Shown here: one piece after another, positions 36,261 through 47,545 of the stretch
Numbering within the stretch: the first letter of the stretch is position 1
Layout: every line of letters starts with the position of its first letter
DNA from: Osedax fenrisi
Taxonomy: Eukaryota > Annelida > Polychaeta > Sabellida > Siboglinidae
Assembly (NCBI GenBank): GCA_964019155.1
Contig: OZ025245.1
Coordinates: 18,321,447 to 18,385,446 of the forward strand
Length of the DNA stretch: 64,000 nucleotides
Direction: 5' to 3'
Notes under the pieces: model-generated
Seen by the model: the letters and a program-made list of their open reading frames with translations, nothing else
Databases searched by the model: none
What the model was told of the DNA's origin: nothing
Translations under genes and position numbers: made by a program

Positions 36261-38415
36261 TACATTATAAATATTAAATATAGAAAATATAACAATATTG
36301 ACACCATCACTGAATTCTCTAAAAAATTTAATAACACACAATTTTCAAACTCAGTATCCAAATTAGAAATATCTCTATCAAGAACCCTTGACGAACTTGC
36401 CCCCATCAAATATAAATATATAACACAACGTCCAAATTGCAAATGGTTTAATTCTGAACTTTCATCAGCAAAACGCAAATTACGACTATATGAACATTAT
36501 TGGAGAAAATCTAAATCTCTCAATAATTACAATATATTTATCAAACAACGTAGCCTATATAGAACCCTACTCAAGAAGTCTAAGAAATCATACTACAATA
36601 ATCTATTAAAAGAAGCATCAACTAATTCTAAGAAACTTTTCTCCATTTCTAACCAGCTACTTGGTAGAATATCACTACGTGTTCTACCAAATGAACCCAT
36701 AACAACGCTAATAGATACATTTGACCAATATTTCAATACTAAAGTCATGAATATAATTAAATCACTCCCTACACCACTCAATGAACCATATAATCTACCT
36801 CTATATTCCCTTTCCTCCTTCACATTACCATCAACTACTACCATTGAAAAACTCCTCAGTGCAGTAAATACATCTTCCGAACTAGATCCAATTCCTCATT
36901 CTATATTAAATAAGTACCACATTTATCTAGCATCTTATTACCAAGAAATAATAGAAAACTCACTTACCTCAGGCATTTTTCCAATCTACATGAAAACAGC
37001 ATATGTTACACCCATCATAAAAAAACCAAACCTTGAAAAATCAATCCTCTCCAACTACCGACCAATCTCCAACTTATCAACGCTCTCCAAAACCCTAGAA
37101 CGGGTTGTTGCTCGTCAATTAAATTCTTATCTCCATGAAAATCATATATTAAACCCATATCAGAGTGCCCATACCAAGCAAAAAAGTACTGAAACTGCAA
37201 TAATACATATCCTTAATCATATTCACCTATCTGCTGCATCACCACATGGTTCAGTGGTCATTCTCCTTGATTTATCAGCTGCCTTCGACACCCTTGACCA
37301 TAACATACTTATAAATCGACTAACTTCTATCGGAATCTCTGGTACTGCACTCGATTGGTTCATCTCATACCTAACTGATCGTTTTTACCAAATTAGTATA
37401 AACTCACTAATCTCTAAACCTCGTAAAGTTACTCATGGAGTACCTCAAGGATATGTCCTTGGTCCACTCCTATTCAATATCTACCTACTTCCCTTATTTA
37501 GAATTATTGACAAATACCCCACTATATACTATCACTCGTATGCTGATGACATACAGTTACACTGTAGATTGATAGACCCTAACAATGACATAAATTTACT
37601 TAACAACTGTATTACTGATATACATAACTGGCTCACCAACAACTCATTATCACTAAACTGTCTTAAAACTGAATCAATGCATATTAAAACATCTACCACT
37701 ATATTCATTCCACCACAAATTACCATTAACAATCTGAGTATTTCTTATGTTATTAAAATAAAAAATCTTGGTATATAATCGACCCAACACTACAATTCAA
37801 CATCCAGACTAAATCACTATCACAGTCAATTAACTACATACTACATAACTTACGAACAATAAGACCCTTCATTAATTTTAATACTGCAAAACTCCCCGCT
37901 ACATCCCTCATTCTCCCCCGCCTTGATTACTGTAATTCCTGTATCTATGCCTCCTCACAATCTATAATAAATAAACTCCAACGCCTTCAGAACTCAGCCA
38001 TCAGATTTATATTCAACATAACTAAATATTCCAGACAAAATATATCCCCTTTGAGAACCAAATTACATTGGCTACCAATAAAATCACGTATAATTTACAA
38101 AATTGCACTCACCATACATTTAGCTACACATCATAACACACCAGACTATCTTGCCAACTTACTAACTCCCAACACAACTATTTACGAACAAAGACACATA
38201 AACTAATTCAAATTAAAAACTCCAGTTCTAGTACATTTAACATCTTCCCAACATAAATCTTTCTCCATCCATGCTCCAAAAATCTAGAATGATCTACCTT
38301 ACCATATCCGATCAATTGACTCAACTGTACCATTCAAATCAAAGCTCAAAACATACCTTTTTGCCCAATAATATATTGAAAGCACGTTCGAAAACTTCAA
38401 TAAAGTTGATGGAAG
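36261..38415 (+). pseudogene. L2/CR1-like LINE ORF2, linker-RT-C-terminus
   Basis: Open from the (CA)n junction at about 36261 to 37778 without interruption. Linker: ISLSRTLDELAPIKYKYI, CKWFNSELSSAKRKLRLYEH. RT: FPIYMKTAYVTPIIKKP, NYRPISNLSTLSKTLERVVA, HTKQKSTETAIIHILNHI, ILLDLSAAFDTLDHNILINR (motif A), GVPQGYVLGPLLFNIYLLPL (motif B; usual Ser is Tyr), HSYADDIQLHC (motif C). After a frameshift near 37775: NIQTKSLSQSINYILHNLRT, LILPRLDYCNSCIYAS, LQRLQNSAIRFIFNI, LRTKLHWLPIKSRIIYKIAL, NDLPYHIRSI and FKSKLKTYLFAQ near 38370. These are classic L2/CR1-type tail motifs. The endonuclease is lost by 5' truncation at a CA microsatellite. Higher GC and codon use differ from the AT-rich LINE at 24 kb, so it is a separate lineage. 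Confidence 0.88.
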
Positions 38416-38459
38416 TGCCTAAACCAATTAGGTAACAGGTAACAGGTACCACAGACACA

Positions 38460-38466
38460 TACACAT

Positions 38467-38532
<66 letters not shown>
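38460..38532. repeat. CA then TA microsatellite
   Basis: ACACATACACACA followed by (TA)n, directly after the LINE 3' end. Confidence 0.88.
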
Positions 38533-38538
<6 letters not shown>

Positions 38539-38966
38539 CACATATGTGTTGATATAAATTATGTAGTAAATGTTCCTATAGGTGTGGCTGTAGACTTATC
38601 ATTTGGTAACATCTATAATATTTTAAGAATTAAGCCACGCCCCCTATAGTCAACAGCTATAGCCGACTTCTTTAACCAATAATTAAGCTAGACTGATAAT
38701 TAACATGGTCTGTAATATTAGAGGCCTACTAAATATCGTATTATCGCATCGACCAACTAATAACACAATACCCAATACAACACCAAGCACTAATATATTG
38801 TTTAATGAAACTTATATTATAGTGATCACTGGGTTAATAATCAATATAATTACACACAATATTCATTAATATTCATATTTACTATAGTATATGCTATAGC
38901 GTGAATGGTAACATATAATTATATATATAGTATAATATATATACATATATAATGTATACATATAAA
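38533..38966. other. Spacer, no gene seen
   Basis: Mixed sequence (GCCACGCCCCCTATAG near 38634) with no open frame or element ends recognised. Confidence 0.5.
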
Positions 38967-39267
38967 CTGCCTATGTGGCTCAGTGACTAAGGCATCAGAC
39001 ACACAAGCAGTAGGGCACGGGTTCGAGCCTCGTCCGGACCATTAATTAATTTTATAAAATGGGTCTTAAAATATTATTTAGAAGTGATCTTATATACTTG
39101 TGTATAAATAAATGATCGGCTCTCGTTAAAACCATGGATGCCTTAACATGAGAGCGGCTTCGAAGGGACATTAGAGCCATATATTGTTATAAGTTAAAAC
39201 TTCATCTAAGTTCCTGGATGGGATGAAAAGAACTCCACCAAATAAAAATAACAATAAAAATAACAAT

Positions 39268-39280
<13 letters not shown>
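38967..39280 (+). mobile_element. SINE family A, full-length tRNA-derived copy
   Basis: Head: GTGGCTCAGTGACTAAGGCA (A box) and GGGTTCGAGCCTCGTCC (B box, GGTTCGANNC) at a tRNA-like spacing, so it should be readable by RNA polymerase III. Body: GATCGGCTCTCGTTAAAACC, GAGAGCGGCTTCGAAGGGAC, CTGGATGGGATGAAAAGAAC. Tail (AAAATAAC)n running into TA repeats. Members: 49142 (full), 14300 (truncated), 23326 (truncated, minus) and 53405 (minus, split). Confidence 0.92.
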
Positions 39281-39305
<25 letters not shown>

Positions 39306-39339
39306 ACGAGACAGGTTGATCATTACAAGTTCTCGTTTC

Positions 39340-39545
39340 CTACATCACGTGACGGCAATACTCCGCCGCACGCGGTGATTCTAGGTCACGTGGTAGACCA
39401 GTACAAGTACACACGCTCGACGTTAAACGTTTCATCTATGATTAAATCCGTAAATCAAACCGTTTCATGTTTACGCACACACTGCACTAGACTAATTAGT
39501 CACCTAGACACCTAGATCACGTGTTACGTAATGACGATAAATTGA
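39340..39545. promoter_or_regulatory. Cluster of CACGTG palindromes, block 1
   Basis: ATCACGTGACGG, GGTCACGTGGTAG, GATCACGTGTTACGTAATGA and GATCACGTGACATA lie within about 200 bp. These are E-box/CLEAR-like sites and ACGTAA bZIP-like sites. No adjacent gene is recognised, so function is unknown. Confidence 0.4.
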
Positions 39546-39971
39546 TCACGTGACATACTATGATACATTACATAATAACGATGTTAATGTTGTTCCGATA
39601 TGTTGGATCTATACAAATACCCCAATACCCCTATACTAGTGGTGTTGGTGATACTACTATAGTATTAGTGTACTACTACTAATATATATGTGTATATATA
39701 TATATACATATATATATTAGTATATAATTACAATAATCGATATCATATACCGTATATACACAAAACTAATACGCAAAACATGCACTAATAAAAACACACA
39801 CAAACGCACACACGTATATCTATACAAAAACGTACGCGCATACACACACACACCGGTATAGCTAGGGCACCACTCAGCCATCCAGACCATTCCGGGGTGC
39901 CTGGAACATAGCGCTGCAGTTAGCTTGCTCTCCTATTAGCAGGGACTATATCTTCTATGGTTGTTGTTGGC

Positions 39972-40011
<40 letters not shown>
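39546..40011. other. Spacer with TA and CA tracts
   Basis: Includes a more complex stretch, CCATTCCGGGGTGCCTGGAA and GCGCTGCAGTTAGCTTGCTC at 39888-39935, of unknown nature, then (TA)n at 39976-40009. Confidence 0.45.
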
Positions 40012-40013
<2 letters not shown>

Positions 40014-40066
40014 CCTCGATAAGCTTCAGCTTCTATAAAATCCCGGTTGTAAACCTATTTCTAATA
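40012..40066 (+). mobile_element. 55-bp LINE 3' terminus, plus strand
   Basis: CCTCGATAAGCTTCAGCTTC and CCGGTTGTAAACCTATTTC match, on the opposite strand, the 3' end of the nested LINE at 27112-27165. It lies between TA tracts: either an extreme 5' truncation or a SINE sharing the LINE tail. Confidence 0.6.
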
Positions 40067-40127
40067 ATATATATATTTATATATACATATATTGTCAATA
40101 ATGTAGTAATATATCAGTACGATTCGG

Positions 40128-40378
40128 TTCGGATGACACGTGACACGTCCGATTATAACAGTCACGTGGTGTATAGGAAGCGTCACACGTGGTTTACACG
40201 TTAGCGAGATACGCCGTCACTAATCACGCCCACATCCCACACCGCCGCGCTAATAGGAATGTCATTACGCAATCGTATTACGTAACGGATTAACGTCGTC
40301 GGGTCACGTGTGACGTCACTAGCTAGGCAAACGCACGTGACTGCTAGCTAGGCAAACACACGTGATATGGCTCGCGTA
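40128..40378. promoter_or_regulatory. Cluster of CACGTG and ACGTAA motifs, block 2
   Basis: ACACGTGACACGTCC, GTCACGTGGTG, CACACGTGGTT, ATTACGTAACGG, GGTCACGTGTGACGTCACTA, GCACGTGACTG and CACACGTGATAT within 250 bp, with GCTAGCTAGGCAAAC(G/A)CACGTGA duplicated. CpG-rich compared with flanks. Confidence 0.42.
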
Positions 40379-40449
40379 CGCGGAGAGTTGTGTTAAGGTC
40401 ACACGATTCAATGATGAATAATTCACTAGGAACACGAATTAATAGATTT

Positions 40450-40560
40450 AGAGGCGGGTGTGGTGCCGGTCGATATTGTGGGGCGGGGGGAGGTCGAAGC
40501 GGGGACGATGCGGGGTTGATATTCGGGGGTAGAAGGGTATCACTTCGAGAGTTTCGGATG
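40450..40560 (+). promoter_or_regulatory. G-rich block, possible G-quadruplex
   Basis: GGGGCGGGGGGAGG, GCGGGGACGATGCGGGG and TTCGGGGGTAG give at least five G4-or-longer runs in about 55 bp (40478-40533). The plus strand could form a G-quadruplex with medium loops. Confidence 0.4.
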
Positions 40561-40779
40561 TTTTAGGGTAGCCGATAATAGATAAAGTTTAGAAAATTAT
40601 ATTTATTATAGTCAGATTATAGTGGTAGATAATATTATATATATATAGTATATAATATATAACACTATTATATATATGGGTAGGAGTGGTGATACTATAT
40701 GTAGTAGAGTGATCTACAGTAGATGTGGTAATTGTGCTTGTAGTGGTGCTAATATGTGTGTGTAGTTAGGCTGATGTAG

Positions 40780-41108
40780 TCATGTACGCTCTCTTCCGGT
40801 ACTATCAGCAACATATCACTAGCGGTTAACCCATTTATCGCCCGTGTCTCGCCACTTCTCTCCATTTACCTCGTTATCGCGTTTTCTATCGCGTTTTATC
40901 GCCTATTCTCGCCCCCGCCCGCGAGTTCTAACTACTTCCAGCAGCTTCCATTAGCGGCCAGCTAATCACCACTCCCTTCGCGCACACCACCACTCCTCCC
41001 TCGCTCACACCTCACCACCCACGCACACCTCCGGGTCACGTGTGCATTACGTAATATGTCACGTGCGAGGCGTCACGTGGTGTGCTGTACGTGATCACGT
41101 GGTATGTA
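40780..41108. promoter_or_regulatory. Pyrimidine-rich GC block and CACGTG cluster, block 3
   Basis: From 40780 to 41030 the plus strand is C/T-rich (CTCTTCCGGT, TCTCGCCCCCGCCCGCG, CCACCACTCCTCCCTCGCTC). It is followed by GGTCACGTGTGC, ATTACGTAATATGTCACGTG, GCGTCACGTGGTG and GATCACGTGGTATG within 70 bp, then a GA-rich run. A CpG-island-like composition suggests a regulatory region, but I find no exon beside it. Confidence 0.4.
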
Positions 41109-41317
41109 ATTACGTTATCGGATCGAGTATACAAAGAGAGTGAGAGAGTGAGAGAGAGGAAAGTGTATTATTTATTTCATAAGTCCAATACTAATTATTT
41201 ATATAAATATTGTTGTATATATATATATATTATAGAATATATAAATACATCTATAATATTAATTATAATGTATTAAATGATCTATTATATGAAAAAGCAT
41301 GGTATAGTATTACCAAT

Positions 41318-41322
<5 letters not shown>

Positions 41323-41387
<65 letters not shown>

Positions 41388-41390
41388 ATT
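41323..41390. repeat. (TA)n then (TG)n microsatellite
   Basis: About 45 bp TA followed by about 20 bp TG. Another TA tract lies at 41546-41583. Confidence 0.9.
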
Positions 41391-41543
41391 TGTTAAAAAT
41401 AACAATACCACATACACTCATATACACACACATACACACACGCACTCGTACAGAGAAATACAATTAATTAGTGCTCTCGTTCACATCTCAATTCCGCATC
41501 AACAACTTTCTCTATTTCAACTGATTAAACTACATCTAATATG

Positions 41544-41583
<40 letters not shown>

Positions 41584-41585
<2 letters not shown>

Positions 41586-42094
41586 GTTATATATACGTTA
41601 TTATATATATATATTATATATATATATAATATTTATTTTAACATATTACAAATATTAATATCTACTTTTACCGATATAACTTATTTGTAGATATAACTTA
41701 TGTAAACAAATATAACGACGATTAAACTCGACGATAGAAATGGTGTTCTGTTGAAATAAATAACTAATAATATGACATAAATATGATAACAAATGTAATT
41801 GTGATTTTATTAATATAATGTAGTAGTTATAATAATGTGTAGTGGTATACATCTATAGAAACTACTTAGTATATCGATAAATAGACCATATAATATTATG
41901 ATGAAAAAGGTCAAATTCATTTCCGATTTACGTCATAAATATACGAATATTTATTTTTCTAACAAAGAAAGCATTATGTAATAATTATTTTACGAAATAT
42001 TAAAATGTTTAAACAAACAACATATTTCATAATATCAACTCTAATATACTTTTAATAGTATTATTAGTACTATTAGTATACTTTCTGCGGTTTG
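41584..42094. other. AT-rich spacer, no gene seen
   Basis: No coding or transposon signal found. Confidence 0.5.
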
Positions 42095-42335
42095 ATGTTT
42101 TAAAGCATATTAATATGTTAATTAACATATTAATATACACATATTATGAACATAATATTTTCATATTAATATATTGTCAAATAAATATTGTTTTGAAAAT
42201 TATATTTGTGTGATAACATATTAATATGAACATATTATGAACATAATATGTTCATATTAATATGGTGTCAAATAAATATGCAGAATCATATAAATATGTT
42301 CATATTATGAACATAATATGTTCATATGTGTATGT
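42095..42335. repeat. Palindromic ATGAACATAATATGTTCAT repeats
   Basis: Three related self-complementary blocks: ATTAATATGTTAATTAACAT + ATTAAT near 42110, ACATATTATGAACATAATAT near 42227 and TTCATATTATGAACATAATA near 42300. The spacer TGTCAAATAAATAT recurs between them. Confidence 0.75.
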
Positions 42336-42547
42336 TGTTGTTTACTGGGTTATCGCATTACATAATATTCATTCTAGATAACATGTAACAAATCAAGTGA
42401 CTACTTGCTTACCTTACTTTATACATTTCGTGTTGATTAATTAAATATATCACTGATAACAAAAACACGCACACATCGAAATACAACATATACTGAGTCA
42501 CCGTTACTGTTATTACTTATTACTGTATATAGTTACGCTGCATTATA

Positions 42548-42594
<47 letters not shown>
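42548..42594. repeat. (TA)n microsatellite
   Basis: About 46 bp of TA, directly before SINE B. Confidence 0.9.
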
Positions 42595-42598
<4 letters not shown>

Positions 42599-42599
42599 A

Positions 42600-42855
42600 T
42601 CTGGGGTCGATGGCTCAGTGGGACAACCAAAAGCTAGTAAGCCAAAGGTCACGGGTTCGACTCCAGATAGTACTTGTTTTTCTCGTGTGTTTATCAAGAA
42701 TTTAATAAACGATAAATCAAAACACAAGAAAAAAAATGTTACTATTTGTTTTGTATTGTCCTGGGCTCCTCACAGTTATTTATAACATGTACAAGTCTAT
42801 GACTTCTTGAGGGGTCCATTTGTATCCGATATTATTATATGTGCGATTCAATAAA
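42600..42855 (+). mobile_element. SINE family B, tRNA-derived
   Basis: Head: GATGGCTCAGTGGGAC (A box) and ACGGGTTCGACTCCAG (B box). Body: TGTTTATCAAGAATTTAATA, CTATTTGTTTTGTATTGTCC, CACAGTTATTTATAACATGT and TTCTTGAGGGGTCCATTTG. Tail: CAATAAATAAATAGTATTAT. A second copy is on the minus strand at 45484-45725. The body differs from SINE A. Confidence 0.88.
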
Positions 42856-43786
42856 TAAATAGTATTATTATTAATATAAAGAAGCTTCATCATAAAGAAC
42901 ATATCATAATTATAGTGCACTACAGCTAGCTCTACACTGGTTGACTTTCAGCCTGACTGCTTTAGTGAATCGGATACTGTCAGCCAAGCAGATGTTTAAT
43001 ACGCTCGACTATATTAGTTATTTACATTTATCGATCATTTTCAATAAAATTCCTATATTTTTTAATAGGGAATGTACTAAACTATCAAAGTGTATCATTT
43101 ATATTCCTTTATATGCTCTACAAGTTTCAGCGGATATAAAATAAATATTAAATAATACTTTTTTAAAATAAAAAAAAAAAAAATATTTATTTTCAACAAA
43201 TTTCAAAGGCAACGAATTCCCTTAATATTGTTATCGTTTCCGGATGTCGTCAGGTTTAAATCACAATGTATTATATCCGAAATGATTAAGAGGAAACCTC
43301 CGAGTTAGATTGACATTTTCTATGAAGGCAATTACAAATGTTACGAAAACCATCTCGCACTTACTGTATTATAACACAGTGTGTACAAGGTATAACCGAT
43401 AGTGGTTACTGTAACTGTATACAGTTTACACAGTTCACATCCACTAAACACTTATACTAATAGTGACACACATACATATATACCATTTCTGTATACATAA
43501 ATGGCGATAGATAAAGAACCGTGTCCATATGCTGCTCGTCGGACGATATGTGTTATTGAATATGTTTTGCTTATACGCGTATACGTATATGTAATATTTT
43601 ATTTTATATTCGAATTTGTTATATAACACATTCTACTAGGACTCGTGATTTAGAACCGTTTCTAAACATATCGTCCGTTGATATAGTTGGAAAGTTGAAG
43701 CTGAACGATAAGGTCGTCACATCGGAAGTGTGGATAACGATCGTTAACGATCATGCCTAGAGTGTAGCGGTGTTGTCTACTGGTCA
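42856..43786. other. Spacer, no supported gene
   Basis: More complex sequence than average, including a 67-codon plus-strand frame at 42941-43144 with no recognisable domain. Nothing supports it as a gene. Confidence 0.45.
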
Positions 43787-43794
43787 GTTACGAG

Positions 43795-44165
43795 TAGTGA
43801 TGTACCGATGATGCCGAGCTTTTCGATGCCGAGCCGAGACTTTGATTATCGATACCGATCTGAGATTTTCATTTTCGGAAAAAAAACGAACGCGAGCCGA
43901 GATAAGACTCTAACCGAACGAGGCCGAGCCGAGTTGTAACTTTAGGTAACTAAGGTAGCAGTCTCAGTCTTAACGCCCTTAAAGGATTTTTGGGCCGAGC
44001 TGCATTTCGCCATTCATCGAATTATGATTAATATTGCGTTATTTATTTATATCCTATATCGTAATCGTAATTGTAGCGTAATTTATTAAAACACGACTTT
44101 GTGTGTTTTTTAAAGACTGAGACTGCCTCATGGTTTAGATTTGAGCATCATTTACCGCAACACTA
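43795..44165. mobile_element. Non-autonomous hAT-like element with 8-bp target duplication
   Basis: Perfect 8-bp duplication GTTACGAG at 43787-43794 and 44166-44173. Ends are TAGTGATGTACC and the inverted ATTTACCGCAACACTA, imperfect TIRs. Subterminal GATGCCGAGCCGAGACTTT on the left, and GACTGAGACTGCCTC then TTTGAGCATCATTTAC on the right. Internal CGAGCCGAG repeats. The 8-bp duplication is the hAT hallmark. 371 bp, non-coding. Longer relative at 47546-48831, fragment at 33454. Confidence 0.85.
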
Positions 44166-44261
44166 GTTACGAGTCACATCGTGCAATAACGCGAGCTTTA
44201 CATACAACAGATGCGAACGCGGTGTTCAATATGTTTTAAGGGTTTTAAGGGTTAATTCATT

Positions 44262-44300
44262 TAATGCGGTTTAATGCGGTTTAATGCGGTTTAATATATT
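44262..44300. repeat. GGTTTAATGC tandem repeat
   Basis: TTTAATGCGG repeats about four times. Confidence 0.9.
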
Positions 44301-44383
44301 TCAGGTGATAGTTTTACTCGCGGATATTACACATATGTGCGTATACAGATAATCTAAATAACATCACAGCAAGCATACACAAA

Positions 44384-44560
44384 ACACACACACACACACA
44401 CACGTACACACCCACACCTACATACAGCTACACACCCACAGACACACACAGATACACACACAGATACACACCCACACCTACATACAGCTACACACCCACA
44501 GACACACACAGATACACACACAGATACACACACAGATACACACACGAACATACACACACT
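44384..44560. repeat. 60-bp CA-rich minisatellite
   Basis: CACACCCACACCTACATACA + GCTACACACCCACAGACACA and the rest repeat with an exact 60-bp period (compare 44407-44460 with 44467-44520). Reading frames rich in Cys-Val on the minus strand are by-products. Confidence 0.93.
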
Positions 44561-45483
44561 ATATCAGTAACACTAGCGAACCGAGTTCTAAATCGCCGAT
44601 ACAGGAAGCTTAATTAACGAAATCACTGACACTATTATCCTTCGCATCTGGGCCCAATACCGGTATATCATATAGTATACTACTTTAATATAACAGTGAT
44701 ACCTGGTATTTTTCACGTGTATATATATATATATATAGAATTATATGATACACTATTGACCTTGACCTCAGTATAACGTTCACAATCACCTTCACCTTAA
44801 CGCTAGTACATTCATTATAATGTGTATATTATAAATATCATTTATGTTAGTGCTTACAATTCAATGAGAGTTGTCCACTATGTAATAGTATATACGTACG
44901 AATTGAAATATAAATTGTATATTTTGAACCTCTCTTAGATATGGTCATAAAAAGCCCTTCAGAACTTTGTTAGAGTTTCGGTTATGCGCAGAAAAAATAC
45001 TTTGTTAGTGCGTTCTATCTCTCTCTCTCGATAGCATGACTCGCTAGCTAAGATGATAAGTTACAATGTTCCGTCGAAGGTGTACGAGAAAGAGAGGATG
45101 TCCGCAGAGAGACTGGTCGTACTGGGCATTTGGGACTGGGAGTTACGCAATAACTACCGATCACGTGATTACGACAGTAATTTATTACGTAATCGGCATT
45201 ACGAACGCGATTATTACGTAATCTATGGAATGTTCCAGAATTCCTATTCTCAACGCGGTGACCTAGATTAGAACGGTGATACCGGATAAAGGACACATGT
45301 CCTCTAAGTAGCACAGCAATATCCACGTGTTATATTAAGTAATCTTGAAATGTACACGTTTCATTTATATATTTATTAATTATACAAAATAAATTAATTT
45401 TCTCATTACAAAAAATATAGAAATGTGTATATAATAAGAATAATATGTATTCATTAAATCACGTATATATATATTGAATATAA
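44561..45483. other. Spacer with scattered TACGTAA and CACGTG motifs
   Basis: ATTACGTAATC, ATTACGTAATCT and CACGTGATTACG near 45160-45230. A 72-codon plus-strand frame at 45053-45271 has no known domain. Confidence 0.45.
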
Positions 45484-45725
45484 TAACAGATTCAATTGGA
45501 CCCCTCAAGAAGGCATAGCCTTGTACATGTTATAAATAACTGTGAGAGGCCCCGGAGAATACAAAACAAATAGTAATATTTCTGTTCTTATGTTTTGATA
45601 TATAGTTTATTAAGCTCTTGATAAACACGAGAGCAAAAACAAGAACTGCTTGGAGTCGAACCCGGGACCTCTGGCTTACTGCGGATTTTGACTGAAGTAC
45701 CACTAAGTCAATTCCCTTCTAAGCC
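45484..45725 (-). mobile_element. SINE family B, minus strand
   Basis: The plus strand shows ATTGGACCCCTCAAGAAGGC, GTACATGTTATAAATAACTG, TAAACACGAGAGCAAAAAC, GGAGTCGAACCCGGGACC (B box complement) and ACCACTAAGTCAATTC (A box region complement). It is homologous to 42600-42855 over the full body. Confidence 0.88.
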
Positions 45726-46134
45726 ATACAGATACAGGTATACAAATAACACCATATACCTAGTATACAATTAACTAGATAACATTATAGTATACGAATG
45801 TAAACTAAAGTGTCGGTATTATTCGTAACCAGACGTATGTCCTCGCCTATGTCCCGTCCGATGTCATGTCCTCGTACACTCCATCATCATTACCGTCCCT
45901 ATTGTTCTCGCTCATTAGTTATGCAATAGAGGGCTATTTTTAGCGCGGCCAACTTTTGACGACACACGCACCGCACCTATGCTAATTTCAACATAGCATG
46001 AATAAATCATCACGTGGTTCGTTATGATCATCGCATGTGACAACAGCACGTGGGCGCGTATACACATACGTACATTGCATTGCACGTATGTCCCACGGAC
46101 ACGTACACTGTACGTCGTGCATACTTACATGCGG
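45726..46134. other. Spacer, no gene seen
   Basis: ATCACGTGGTTCG and GCACGTGGGCGCG E-box-like sites near 46010-46057. No coding evidence. Confidence 0.5.
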
Positions 46135-46164
46135 TATATATATATATGTATATATGTATATATG

Positions 46165-46197
<33 letters not shown>

Positions 46198-46206
46198 GTA
46201 TATATG

Positions 46207-46296
<90 letters not shown>
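46135..46296. repeat. TA/TATG compound microsatellite, about 160 bp
   Basis: TA repeats regularly broken by TATG or TGTA. The many overlapping Ile-Tyr frames here are artefacts. Confidence 0.95.
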
Positions 46297-46299
<3 letters not shown>

Positions 46300-47240
46300 A
46301 CACGTATTATATAATGAGTATATATACTTATATATATACATATATCGAAATTAATTATAAATAGTGACTGTGCAACATTAATGCAGTGATATGTTCACTA
46401 ATCCGTTATCTTTACCATAATTAGCGCGGTGTGACGTAATGATTCCGCTCGTTACGTCGTCTGACGCAATAACGTAATTATTACGTAAGTTACGATGATT
46501 ACGATGTATCCCCCATGACGTAATTGTAGCGTAGAGTGAAGCTGACTATGAAACGTGAGCGTTGATTATGGCGATACCACCGATACGGATGTCGGTGATA
46601 TGATTCCAATGGAAATGAGATATGTAGGTCAAGTGAGCGGTGTATATTTAACGATGGGTTTGTTACGTTAGGAAGTGTGAAGTATACTTCCATCCACAGA
46701 TCTAGAGAGAAATTCTCTCTAGATAGTAGGAAGCAGTGGGCAGTAGGCAGCAGTGGGCAGTGGGCAGTAGGAAGTGGGCAATAGGAAGTTGGTAATAGCA
46801 CAAATACTACATCGGTTTCTCAATAAGCTAGGGTTCTTCGCAATAATTCATGACCTATATATGGAGATTGAGGGAACGGGGGAACGAGGGAACGAGGGAA
46901 CGGGTAATAAGGAAACATGTAATCACTGAAGTGTAAACTGTACAATGTACACGGTACACAAGGTCACTAGAGTAATGAGTACTCCGTATACAGTGTACAG
47001 TATGAATTATATACTGTATACGGCAGCTGTATACGGCAGCAATCATTACCCTAGTGACCTTACGTAGTACATTATGTTCTCTCTCTCTCATCTCTATTCG
47101 CACACCGCACACCGCACACACACACACGTATAATGCACTGTGTACACACATGTGTGCGTGTGCGTGTGTGCGTTATTGATATCGGTATTGATCTTATATT
47201 ATCCAGTATATAGGTAGCACTACACACACTCGCACACAAT
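46297..47240. other. Spacer with short G-rich minisatellites
   Basis: GCAGT(A/G)GGCAGTAGG-type repeats at 46732-46795 and GGGAACGAGGGAACGAGGGA at 46870-46905. GACGTAATGATT, ATTACGTAAGTTACG near 46430-46490. TGTACA-type short palindromes near 46930-47040. No gene seen. Confidence 0.5.
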
Positions 47241-47300
47241 TATAGCATGTATATACATGTATATACATGTATATTTATATATGCTATAATTGTATATAAT

Positions 47301-47331
<31 letters not shown>

Positions 47332-47545
47332 TATATAATATGCAATAAAATAATATAACAATAAACACTTTCAAATAAAAACATATTATAACATATAGCA
47401 ACTAGAGTAACATTACATTATATCTTGTAAGCATAACACATATATCGGAACAATATTCATACAATGTAAACGTTTCCATATATACAGTATACATTGTACA
47501 ATACACAACTTACTTATTATACACTGTATTATGCATAGTACTGTA
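47241..47545. other. TA-rich spacer with a long-arm hairpin
   Basis: AATTATAGCATG (about 47238) and ATATGCTATAATTG (about 47280) flank ATGTATATACATGTATATAC; then (TA)n at 47298-47325. Confidence 0.5.

Noticed and set aside
38967..39045. Functional tRNA gene
   Set aside because: A and B boxes are present, but the same sequence with a shared 240-bp body recurs at 49142 and elsewhere, which identifies a SINE. No good cloverleaf acceptor stem is seen.
44354..44557. Minus-strand Cys/Val repeat protein
   Set aside because: Encoded by the 60-bp CA minisatellite; no start context, promoter or splice signals.
45048..45326. Coding frames on both strands near 45.1 kb
   Set aside because: No domain, splice or homology signal; residue composition looks random; the two strands overlap each other.
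46024..46364. Several overlapping Ile-Tyr-rich frames on both strands
   Set aside because: Products of the TA/TATG microsatellite at 46135-46296. Similar frames at 51119-51376 and 41210-41467 are rejected for the same reason.
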